Below, piece after piece: positions 1 to 6,828 of a stretch of DNA of 8,797 bases (positions are counted from its first letter, which is position 1; every line of letters begins with the position of its first letter). The position numbers were made by a program, and so were the translations under genes. The stretch lies in assembly GCA_016463045.1 (NCBI GenBank), contig JAEMSB010000075.1:3001-11797 (forward strand). The letters are read 5' to 3'. Origin of the DNA: Niveispirillum sp. GTDB taxonomy: Bacteria > Pseudomonadota > Alphaproteobacteria > Azospirillales > Azospirillaceae. The notes beneath the pieces were generated by a model. The model did not search any database. It was not told the DNA's origin and saw nothing but the letters and a program-made list of their open reading frames with translations.

Positions 1-2918
1 GCTTCGACCAGTTCATCCACCACCACGGGCTTGGTGACATGGCCGTCCATGCCGGCCTCCCGGCATTTCTGCCGGTCGCTTTGCAGCGCATGTGCGGTCA
101 TAGCCAGGATGGGCAGGCGCGGCTTGCCCGGCACGGCCAGCGCCTCTTCCCGGATCACGCGGGTCGCCTGATACCCGTCCATCACCGGCATCTGGATATC
201 CATCAGCACCAGATCGAACCGACCGGCCTTCACCTTGTCGGCGGCCTGCCGCCCATCCTCGGCCAGGGTGACATGCATGCCCCAGCGGGTCAGCATGTCG
301 AACGCAACCTGCTGGTTCAGCGGGTTATCCTCGACCAGCAGGATTTCGCCACCAGCAACCGGGGCCAGCCTTTCCTCGGGCCGGGCGCTGATCGATGCCG
401 GCCCCCGCGCCTGTGCGAAGGACTGACGCAACGCCTCACGCAGGGCCGTGGGCGTCACGGGCTTGGCCAGAATGTTGCGCACGGGCGTTCCCGCCGTGGC
501 GGCGGCCAACTCGTCCACATCATAGGCGGTGACCATCAGCATGGGAGGTGGCGGCGACGCAGCGGCCATGATGGCACGGCACAGATCCAGTCCGTCCGTT
601 CCCGGCATGCGCCAATCGGCGATGACGAGATCGTACCCCGCCCCCTCGCTGCGGCGCAGACGTTCCAGCGCCTCCTCAACCGTCTGCACCCCTTCCACCG
701 CCAGCCCGTATTGTTCCAGCATGCTGGTCAGGACGTCGATGGCCAACGCGCTGTCATCGACCAGCAGAGCGCGCTTGCCCGTCAGGTCCACATCGCTGTG
801 CAGCAGATCGCCGGAGGCGACGGGGCGCCAGCGCAGCGGCAGGCTGAAATGGAAGCGGCTGCCCTGCCCGACGGCGCTTTCAACGCCGATGGTGCCCCCC
901 ATCATCTCCACCAGTTGCCGGCTGATGGCGAGACCAAGCCCGGTACCGCCATAGCGGCGGGTGGTGGAACTGTCGGCCTGGGAGAAGCTGATGAACAGCC
1001 GTTCCATCTGCTCCGCACTCATGCCGATGCCAGTATCCTCCACCTGCACCGACAGACGCAGGTTCTCATTCTCCTCCGCTTCGAACGCGGCGGTGACGGT
1101 GACACGGCCCTCATGGGTAAACTTGATGGCGTTGGCGATCAGGTTGCTGATCACCTGGGTCAGGCGCAGCGGATCGCCCAGCAGAACACGCGGCGCCCCC
1201 GTGGGCCGGCGCAGGATGAATTGCAGACCGTGGCGCCGCGCCTCATCAGCATGCAGCGAGGCAACGGCGTCCAGCAACTCATCTAGCAGGAAATCTACGC
1301 ATTCGATGGTGACGCGCCCAGCCTCGATCTTCGACAGGTCCAGAACGCTGTTGATGATGCCCAGCAGGGATTTGCCGGCCTCTTCGATCTTGGTGAGATA
1401 TTCGCGCGCCTTGGGCGGCAGATCGGTGCGCAGCGCCAGATAGCTCATGCCGATCACGGCGTTCATGGGCGTGCGGATTTCATGGCTCATATTGGCCAGG
1501 AATTCCGACTTGGCGCGGCTGGCGGCCTCGGCAGCCAGCTTCGCCTCGCCCAGCGCCTCGGCAAGCCGCTGCAGCTCCGCCTCGCGCCGACGCGCCTGGG
1601 TAACATCGGCATAGGAGGTGACGAAGCCACCGCCCGGCATTGGGTTGCCATGGGCGTCCAGCACGGTTCCGTCAGGCCGTGTCAGTTCGAAATGATGTGG
1701 CGCGTTGTTGGCCGTGGCGCGCAGCCTTTCATCGATCAGGGCATCGACACCGTCCGGTGCCACGGGGCCATATTCTTCCCGCAGGGCTTTCCAGCGGATC
1801 AGGTCGCGCATGCCTACGCCCTGCCGGCAAAGGCCGGGTGGCAGGCCATGCATGGAAATGAAGCGGGTATTGAAGGCCAGCACGCGCAGATCGGCATCAA
1901 AGGCCACAATCCCCTGATCCACCGTGTCCAGGACGGTGGCCAGCATCGTTTCCCGCGACCGCGCCGTGGCCCGCGTCTCCTCCAGCAGGCTGACATCCTG
2001 GAAGGTGCGAATCCATTGGCTGACACGGCCGGCATCACCCAGGACGGGGGCGCTTTCCTCCCGGATCCAGCGGTGACCGCCATCGGGCATGGTCAGCCGG
2101 CACAGGCGGTTTATGACACCGTCGGCACTGCGCAGCGCGTCCGCCTGCTCACCCGCCTCCAGACGTTCGGCGATCAGGGCGGGCAACCGCTCGGTGGACA
2201 GCGCCTCGTCATGCGACAGGCCCATCAGACGCGGCAGATTGCCGGAGATTTCGCAACCGCCGTCCACATCCTCGACCAGCCAGGCCAGATTGGCGACGCG
2301 TTGCGCCGCCGCCATCCGTTCCTCTCCCCAACGCAGGGCGCGAAACCCTTCCCAGTTGCCGCGCAGGAAGAGGATCTGTCCCATGGTCATCAGCAGCATC
2401 AGCAGGGATGTGCCCAGCCAGATCGGATCGCTGCGGTCTGAAATGCTCAACACGATGGCAGCCGCCATCATGGGGCCGGCATAGGCGACGCAGGCCTGCG
2501 GCACCACCGACAGGGCGGCGTTGGCCCCCACCGCCAGGAAGGCACAGCCGCCGAGCAGCAGCGCCTTCGCCTCCAGCGGTGCATTGGACAGGTAGAACAG
2601 CATCATGCCGCCCCAATAGAGGCCCATGATGCTTGAACTGGCGATGATGATGCGGATGCGGCGGCGTGATGCCGTGCGCGGCGGACGCCGCCCCCGGCTG
2701 CGTAACAGGCCCCGAATGGCCGGCAGCATCAGCAGGGGCACACCCAGCAGCAAAGGTGTCAACGCCAGAAACGAGAAATCATGCCAAAGGACGACAGCAC
2801 CGATCCATGCGCCCAACAGATTTCCCAGGATGATCATGGGCAACTGCCGCACAAAGGCCGCCGATTGTGCGGCCCTTATCGTTTCATCGTCCTGGATACG
2901 GTACCAAGGGCTCAACAC
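1..2918 (-). CDS. Membrane-bound hybrid sensor histidine kinase with two receiver domains (C-terminus beyond the left edge)
   Basis: The frame is open from a TGA at 2991-2993 down to position 1, giving 972 complete codons. Residues about 27-185 hold six hydrophobic segments with a very basic loop at about 73-89. A PAS-like region follows at about 205-320, then a second PAS of the PAS_7 type at about 327-437 (it contains TVDQGIVAFDADLRV), and a short coiled-coil linker. The kinase core is complete: H-box SHEIRTPMN with His479, N-box Asn596, G1 DTGIG from Asp628 and G2 GTGLGL from Gly658. Receiver 1 (about 716-835) has Asp721/Asp722, phospho-acceptor Asp768, Thr797 and Lys819. Receiver 2 (about 850-972) has Asp907, Thr941 and Lys963. 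Signal input is therefore probably membrane or cytoplasmic PAS sensing, followed by an intramolecular phosphorelay. An Hpt domain could lie past the edge. The start chosen is GTG at 2918, with GGA 8 nt upstream, because the residues before the first ATG (2837) look like the usual cytoplasmic lead-in. TTG at 2915 is also possible. The signal and the target are not recognisable. Confidence 0.93.
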   Translation of the reverse strand, partial: MLSPWYRIQDDETIRAAQSAAFVRQLPMIILGNLLGAWIGAVVLWHDFSFLALTPLLLGVPLLMLPAIRGLLRSRGRRPPRTASRRRIRIIIASSSIMGLYWGGMMLFYLSNAPLEAKALLLGGCAFLAVGANAALSVVPQACVAYAGPMMAAAIVLSISDRSDPIWLGTSLLMLLMTMGQILFLRGNWEGFRALRWGEERMAAAQRVANLAWLVEDVDGGCEISGNLPRLMGLSHDEALSTERLPALIAERLEAGEQADALRSADGVINRLCRLTMPDGGHRWIREESAPVLGDAGRVSQWIRTFQDVSLLEETRATARSRETMLATVLDTVDQGIVAFDADLRVLAFNTRFISMHGLPPGLCRQGVGMRDLIRWKALREEYGPVAPDGVDALIDERLRATANNAPHHFELTRPDGTVLDAHGNPMPGGGFVTSYADVTQARRREAELQRLAEALGEAKLAAEAASRAKSEFLANMSHEIRTPMNAVIGMSYLALRTDLPPKAREYLTKIEEAGKSLLGIINSVLDLSKIEAGRVTIECVDFLLDELLDAVASLHADEARRHGLQFILRRPTGAPRVLLGDPLRLTQVISNLIANAIKFTHEGRVTVTAAFEAEENENLRLSVQVEDTGIGMSAEQMERLFISFSQADSSTTRRYGGTGLGLAISRQLVEMMGGTIGVESAVGQGSRFHFSLPLRWRPVASGDLLHSDVDLTGKRALLVDDSALAIDVLTSMLEQYGLAVEGVQTVEEALERLRRSEGAGYDLVIADWRMPGTDGLDLCRAIMAAASPPPPMLMVTAYDVDELAAATAGTPVRNILAKPVTPTALREALRQSFAQARGPASISARPEERLAPVAGGEILLVEDNPLNQQVAFDMLTRWGMHVTLAEDGRQAADKVKAGRFDLVLMDIQMPVMDGYQATRVIREEALAVPGKPRLPILAMTAHALQSDRQKCREAGMDGHVTKPVVVDELVE

Positions 2919-3108
2919 AGGCGTGTTCCGTGCACAAGAGAGGTGGAAACACGACCGGAACCCCGCCGTCGCCGGAATCGCCCGTCGCCGTCACTGGTGG
3001 ATGGCTTTCCACACAGCATAGTATGTAGGCGACACGCATGGTGCGCAATCGCCCGCTTATATCCTTTGGGCAGGGAACGGATTTTTCCAGCGATGATGGC
3101 AACATCGG
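2919..3108. other. Intergenic region upstream of the sensor kinase
   Basis: About 190 bp separate the tRNA terminator from the kinase start. On the minus strand TTGCGC (3046-3051) and TACTAT (3021-3026) could be a -35/-10 pair, but the 19-bp spacing is poor. TATAAG near 3056-3061 is a second -10-like word with no good -35. A 9-bp direct repeat, CGGCGACGG on the minus strand, occurs at 2966-2974 and 2982-2990. Short open frames here look non-coding. No RNA gene is seen. Confidence 0.4.
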
Positions 3109-3142
3109 AAAAACGAAAGGCCCGGTACAATGTCCGGGCCTT
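3109..3142 (-). terminator. Intrinsic terminator of the tRNA-Lys gene
   Basis: On the minus strand a perfect 9-bp stem, AAGGCCCGG (3134-3142) with CCGGGCCTT (3117-3125), closes an 8-nt loop. It is followed after TCG by a run of five T (3109-3113). It lies 29 nt past the tRNA CCA end, so it should end the tRNA transcript and insulate the sensor kinase from it. Confidence 0.88.
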
Positions 3143-3171
3143 CTCGCAACTCATTGATTTCACTTCGGGGA

Positions 3172-3247
3172 TGGTGATTCCGGTGGGATTCGAACCCACG
3201 ACCCCATGATTAAAAGTCACGTGCTCTACCGACTGAGCTACGGAATC
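3172..3247 (-). tRNA. tRNA-Lys (anticodon UUU)
   Basis: This is a complete 76-nt cloverleaf including an encoded CCA (3172-3174). The acceptor stem GATTCCG/CGGAATC pairs perfectly. The D arm is GCTC/GAGC with the GG-containing loop AGTCGGTA. The anticodon stem CGTGA/TCATG has one G-U pair and the loop is CTTTTAA, with T33 before the anticodon TTT at 3212-3214. The T arm is GTGGG-TTCGAAT-CCCAC and the discriminator base is A. The anticodon reads AAA and AAG lysine codons. It has its own promoter and terminator, so it forms a single-gene stable-RNA unit between coaD and the sensor kinase. Confidence 0.97.
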
Positions 3248-3267
3248 ATGCTCCCGAAGTGGCGCGC

Positions 3268-3296
3268 ACCATAGGCAAGCCGACGGCGTCCGTCAA
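3268..3296 (-). promoter_or_regulatory. Sigma-70-type promoter of the tRNA-Lys gene
   Basis: On the minus strand TTGACG (3291-3296), a 17-bp spacer and TATGGT (3268-3273) make a near-consensus housekeeping promoter. Transcription would start near 3261, about 14 nt before the mature tRNA 5' end. The bases just after the -10 (GCGCGCC) form a GC-rich discriminator of the kind linked to stringent (ppGpp/DksA) control of stable RNA promoters. That form of regulation is inferred from the sequence type. Confidence 0.8.
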
Positions 3297-3338
3297 CATG
3301 CGCGATGCGGCACCGCACCTTTGATTTTTCGCAGGGCT

Positions 3339-3860
3339 TCACCCTGGCTTGTTCGCCCTTTCGGCATCGAAACGAGCCTGAAGGCTGGCCGCGACGCGCG
3401 GGCTGACGAACTGGTTGATGTCACCACCCAGCCGCCCAATCTCCTTCACGAAGCGGGACGAGATGAACTGGTGCTTGTCGGAGGCCATCAGGAAGACAGT
3501 ATCGACAGCCGGGTTCAGGCGGGCATTCATGCCGGCCATCTGGAACTCATACTCGAAGTCCGAGACGGCGCGCAGGCCGCGGATGATCACCGACGCCCCG
3601 CAATCCACCGCGAATTTCATCAGCAGCTTGTCAAAGGGCCGGACCTCCACACTGAACCCCTGCTGGTTCAGGTTCGCCAGTTCGCCCGCCACCAGGGCGA
3701 CGCGTTCGTCCGTGGTGTAGAGCGGGCCCTTGCCGGCATTGCTGGCCACGCCAACGATCAGATGATCCACCATACGGCAGGCGCGCTGGATAATATCGAA
3801 ATGACCGTTGGTTACCGGGTCGAACGTGCCCGGATAGACGCCGATACGCGGTGCCGCCAT
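3339..3860 (-). CDS. coaD: Phosphopantetheine adenylyltransferase (PPAT), coenzyme A biosynthesis
   Basis: This is a cytoplasmic nucleotidyltransferase that joins ATP and 4'-phosphopantetheine to give dephospho-CoA and pyrophosphate, the penultimate step of CoA synthesis. The 173-residue product has the normal family length (about 160-170). It keeps the family signatures: YPGTFDPVTNGH at 9-20, where Thr12 and the TNGH motif (His20) bind the ATP phosphates; Lys44; RGLRAVSDFEYE at 94-105; and ISSRFVKE at 133-140. E. coli has ISSS in that last motif, a common kind of variation. The ATG start is supported by a strongly purine-rich ribosome binding region immediately upstream (3861-3885, with GGGGAAGAGG). 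It lies 131 bp downstream of gyrA on the same strand, a neighbour pair seen in other alphaproteobacteria. No convincing separate promoter is visible, so it may be read from gyrA. No T-tract terminator follows it. Confidence 0.98.
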   Translation of the reverse strand: MAAPRIGVYPGTFDPVTNGHFDIIQRACRMVDHLIVGVASNAGKGPLYTTDERVALVAGELANLNQQGFSVEVRPFDKLLMKFAVDCGASVIIRGLRAVSDFEYEFQMAGMNARLNPAVDTVFLMASDKHQFISSRFVKEIGRLGGDINQFVSPRVAASLQARFDAERANKPG

Positions 3861-3939
3861 GGTCCTCTTCCCCTTCCCCTCAAGGCTCTCTTAGCTGACC
3901 GTCGGCCCGGGTCCATGGCCCGCGCACTTTTCCGGTCAC

Positions 3940-3979
3940 CCGCGCGGGCGTTGGGGGCTCTCTCCCCATGCCCGCGCGG
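3940..3979 (-). other. Very stable GC hairpin after gyrA, without a U-tract
   Basis: A perfect 10-bp inverted repeat (CCGCGCGGGC at 3940-3949 with GCCCGCGCGG at 3970-3979) is extended inside by TGGGG/CCCCA (3952-3956 with 3964-3968), leaving a 7-nt loop. It starts 12 nt after the gyrA stop. No T-run follows on either strand, so it does not fit a classical intrinsic terminator. It could protect the gyrA 3' end, lower read-through into coaD, or act with a factor. Confidence 0.6.
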
Positions 3980-3991
3980 ATTGTCGTGAAA

Positions 3992-6721
3992 TCACTCGGT
4001 CGCAGCGGCCTCGACGGCATCGCCACTGGTTTCGGAACCGTCATCTTCCAGACGAGCCACGGACACCACCTTCTCCTCGCCCGACAGGCGGAACAGGGTG
4101 ACGCCCTTGCTCTTGCGGCCCGTCAGGCGGATATCGTGGACGGGCATGCGGATGACCTGCCCACCATCGCTGACCATCATCAGCTGATCCGTCTCATGGA
4201 TGGGGAACACAGCGGCAATCGCCTTGTTACGGTCGCCCATATCCATATTCCAGATGCCCTGGCCGCCACGACCCGTCAGGCGGTATTCGTAGGCCGAGGT
4301 GCGCTTGCCAAAGCCCTGTTCGGACACGGTGAGGATCATCTCCTCGCGCGCCTTCATCTCGGCGAACTGCTCCGGCGACAGCGTCGCCTCGCCCACCGGC
4401 TCGGCATCCACATCCACCGTATCGTCGGTATCCTCACCCTCGGCCCGGCGCAGCTCACGCGCCTGCTTCAGATAGGCGGCACGTTCTTCCATGCTGTAAT
4501 CGGTGTGGTGCAGGATCGACATGCCGATCACCGCATCACCGTTCGCCAGCCTGATGCCACGCACACCGGTAGAGGTACGGCCACTGAACACGCGCACTTC
4601 CGTCACGGGGAAGCGGATGCAGCGGCCCAGATGGGTGGCCAGCAGCACATCATCCTGATCGGTGCAGGTGCGAACGGAAATCAGGGTCTCGCCCTCTTCC
4701 TCCAGCTTCATGGCGATCAGGCCGTTGGCACGGATATTCTGGAAGTCCGACAGCTTGTTGCGGCGGATACCGCCCTTGCTGGTCGCGAACACGATCTCCA
4801 GATCGCCCCAGGTGCCCTCATCCTCCGGCATCGGCATGACGGTGGAGATGGTTTCCCCCTCCTCCAGCGGCAGTAGATTGACCAAAGCCTTGCCGCGCGT
4901 CTGCGGCGTGCCCTGCGGCAGGCGCCAGACCTTCAGCTTGTGCACGATGCCACGGCTGGTGAAGAACAGCATGGGCGTGTGCGTGTTCGACACGAACAGG
5001 TCGGAGACATTGTCCTCCGCCTTCAGGCTCATGCCCGACCTTCCCTTGCCGCCCCGCGCCTGGGCGCGATAGGTGGACAGGGGCACGCGCTTGATATAGC
5101 CGCCCTGGGTGACGATAACGACCATGTCCTCGCGCTGGATCAGATCTTCGATATCGGACTCGAACTCCGATTCCTCGATCTGGGTGCGGCGCGGGGTGGC
5201 GAAGCGGGCCTTCATCTCGCCCAGCTCGTTGCGGATCACGTCCAGCAGCAAGCCGCGCTCCGCCAGGATGGCCAGGAAATGCTTGATCTGATCGGTGACG
5301 CCGGTCAGTTCCTCGCCGATCTTGTCACGCTCCAGACCGGTCAGGCGGTGCAGACGCAGGTCCAGGATGGCGCGGGCCTGGGCTTCGGACACGCGGTAGG
5401 TGCCGGCCTCCGACAGGCCCCTGCCCGGCTCGTCGATCAGCGCGATCAGCGGGGCCACGTCGGCGGCGGGCCAGTCGCGGGCCATCATCTGCTCACGCGC
5501 TGTCTGCGGATCGGGCGCGCTGCGGATCAGGGCGATCATCTCGTCCAGGTTGGCGACCGCAACGGCCAGACCGACCAAGATGTGGGCGCGTTCGCGGGCC
5601 TTGCCCAGCTCGAACTCGGTCCGTCGCGTCACCACCTGTTCGCGAAAGCGGACAAAGGCGGCGATGATGGTCTTCAGATCCATCAGCTCCGGCCGACCGC
5701 CATTCAGCGCCAGGGTATTGACGCCAAAGCTGGTCTGCAGGGCCGTATGACGGAACAGCTGCGCCAGGACGACGTCGGGAACGGCGTCGCGCTTCAGTTC
5801 GACGACAACGCGCACGCCGTCACGGTCCGACTCGTCACGGACATCGCTGATGCCCTCGACCAGCTTCTCGTTCACGCATTCGGCAATGCGTTCCAGCAGC
5901 TTGCCCTTGTTCACCTGGAACGGGATTTCGGTGGCGACGATGGCCCAGCGGTCCTTGCGGATCTCCTCCACCTCCGTCTTGGCGCGCATGATCACGCTGC
6001 CACGGCCGGTGTGGAAGGCCGACCGGATGCCCGACCGGCCCAGGATCAGGGCACCCGTGGGAAAATCCGGACCCGGAACGATCTCGATCAGCTCATCGAT
6101 GGAGATGTCGGGATTGTCGATATAGGCCAGACAGGCGTCGATCACCTCGCCCAGATTATGGGGCGGGATATTGGTGGCCATGCCGACCGCGATACCGCCG
6201 GCACCATTGACCAGCAGGTTGGGGAACTTGGCCGGAAGGACCGTGGGTTCTTCTTCCGATTCGTCATAGTTCGGCTGGAAATCGACCGTTTCCTTGTCGA
6301 TATCGTCCAGCATGAATTCGGCGACCTTGGCCAGACGAGCCTCGGTGTAACGCATGGCCGCCGCCGCGTCGCCATCCATGGACCCATAATTGCCCTGACC
6401 GTCGATCAGGGGCAGGCGCATGGAGAAATCCTGCGCCATACGGACCATGGCGTCGTAAATCGCGCTGTCGCCGTGCGGATGGTATTTACCCATCACGTCA
6501 CCGACGATACGCGCCGACTTCTTGTACGGCTTGGTGCTGTCGTATCCGCCTTCCTTCATGGCGAACAGGATGCGGCGATGCACGGGCTTCAACCCGTCGC
6601 GCACATCCGGCAGGGCTCGGCTCACGATCACGCTCATCGCGTAATCGAGATAGGATCGCCGCATCTCATCTTCGATGGTGATGGGCGTGATATCGGACGG
6701 CAGAGCGGGCGTGGAAGTCAC
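3992..6721 (-). CDS. gyrA: DNA gyrase subunit A
   Basis: This is the breakage-reunion subunit of the A2B2 type IIA topoisomerase that introduces negative supercoils using ATP. The 909 residues compare with 875 in E. coli. The N-terminal catalytic domain has SYLDYAMSVIVSRALPDVRD at 23-42, and the active-site pair Arg124-Tyr125, where Tyr125 forms the covalent bond to DNA. The quinolone-determining segment HPHGDSAIYD keeps Ser86 and Asp90, equivalent to Ser83 and Asp87 of E. coli. The C-terminal beta-pinwheel opens with the GyrA box as QARGGKG (554-560), which wraps DNA. An acidic insertion at about 745-792 and an acidic tail account for the extra length. GTG at 6721 is the only usable start: the frame closes at a TAG (6746-6748) with no other initiator, and the next ATG (residue 20) would remove conserved sequence. 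A weak ribosome binding site and an overlapping mini-ORF precede it. Confidence 0.99.
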   Translation of the reverse strand: MTSTPALPSDITPITIEDEMRRSYLDYAMSVIVSRALPDVRDGLKPVHRRILFAMKEGGYDSTKPYKKSARIVGDVMGKYHPHGDSAIYDAMVRMAQDFSMRLPLIDGQGNYGSMDGDAAAAMRYTEARLAKVAEFMLDDIDKETVDFQPNYDESEEEPTVLPAKFPNLLVNGAGGIAVGMATNIPPHNLGEVIDACLAYIDNPDISIDELIEIVPGPDFPTGALILGRSGIRSAFHTGRGSVIMRAKTEVEEIRKDRWAIVATEIPFQVNKGKLLERIAECVNEKLVEGISDVRDESDRDGVRVVVELKRDAVPDVVLAQLFRHTALQTSFGVNTLALNGGRPELMDLKTIIAAFVRFREQVVTRRTEFELGKARERAHILVGLAVAVANLDEMIALIRSAPDPQTAREQMMARDWPAADVAPLIALIDEPGRGLSEAGTYRVSEAQARAILDLRLHRLTGLERDKIGEELTGVTDQIKHFLAILAERGLLLDVIRNELGEMKARFATPRRTQIEESEFESDIEDLIQREDMVVIVTQGGYIKRVPLSTYRAQARGGKGRSGMSLKAEDNVSDLFVSNTHTPMLFFTSRGIVHKLKVWRLPQGTPQTRGKALVNLLPLEEGETISTVMPMPEDEGTWGDLEIVFATSKGGIRRNKLSDFQNIRANGLIAMKLEEEGETLISVRTCTDQDDVLLATHLGRCIRFPVTEVRVFSGRTSTGVRGIRLANGDAVIGMSILHHTDYSMEERAAYLKQARELRRAEGEDTDDTVDVDAEPVGEATLSPEQFAEMKAREEMILTVSEQGFGKRTSAYEYRLTGRGGQGIWNMDMGDRNKAIAAVFPIHETDQLMMVSDGGQVIRMPVHDIRLTGRKSKGVTLFRLSGEEKVVSVARLEDDGSETSGDAVEAAATE

Positions 6722-6738
6722 CGAGCGGAACTCGTCAT
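6718..6738 (-). other. Six-codon mini-ORF overlapping the gyrA start
   Basis: On the minus strand ATG-ACG-AGT-TCC-GCT-CGG-TGA (peptide MTSSAR) ends with a TGA sharing two bases with the gyrA GTG codon, in the arrangement GTGA. This geometry allows stop-restart translational coupling. Neither start has a strong Shine-Dalgarno sequence, so the mini-ORF may be chance. Whether it is translated is unknown. Confidence 0.3.
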
Positions 6739-6781
6739 TACGGGTCTACAAAACCAGAGGGCCGGGGATACCAGCCATCGG

Positions 6782-6816
6782 GCACCCCTTGTAGCACCAT
6801 TCGCGGGTGCGAACAA
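6782..6816 (-). promoter_or_regulatory. Putative gyrA promoter with 12-bp-periodic repeats
   Basis: On the minus strand TTGTTC (6811-6816), a 17-bp spacer and TACAAG (6788-6793) form a moderate sigma-70-like promoter, starting RNA near 6781 with a leader of about 60 nt to gyrA. The spacer is itself an inverted repeat, with GCACC and GGTGC separated by 7 nt at 6794-6810. A further GCACC copy at 6782-6786 gives three 5-bp units with a 12-bp period. The promoter call is tentative. A repressor or supercoiling-sensitive element is one reading of the repeats. Confidence 0.45.
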
Positions 6817-6828
6817 CGAAAGGGGAAA

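Noticed and set aside
39..1286. Long plus-strand open frame at the left end (415 residues)
   Set aside because: It is antisense to the histidine kinase, whose receiver and ATPase motifs are unmistakable. It is rich in His, Gln and Arg, as expected of a GC-biased shadow.
2884..3105. Minus-strand 73-residue frame upstream of the kinase
   Set aside because: It overlaps the kinase start in another frame, has no ribosome binding site and no protein-like pattern.
2912..3220. Minus-strand 102-residue frame containing GSNPTGIT
   Set aside because: Its first part is the tRNA-Lys sequence read as protein, a well-known artefact.
3304..3329. TGCG/CGCA stem followed by CTTTGATTTTT on the plus strand, resembling a terminator
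   Set aside because: No plus-strand gene precedes it, the 4-bp stem is weak, and on the minus strand, where coaD ends, the T-run is absent.
3332..3346. CAGGG-N5-CCCTG hairpin across the coaD stop codon
   Set aside because: It is a short stem overlapping coding sequence, with no T-tract on the minus strand, so it is not a supportable terminator.
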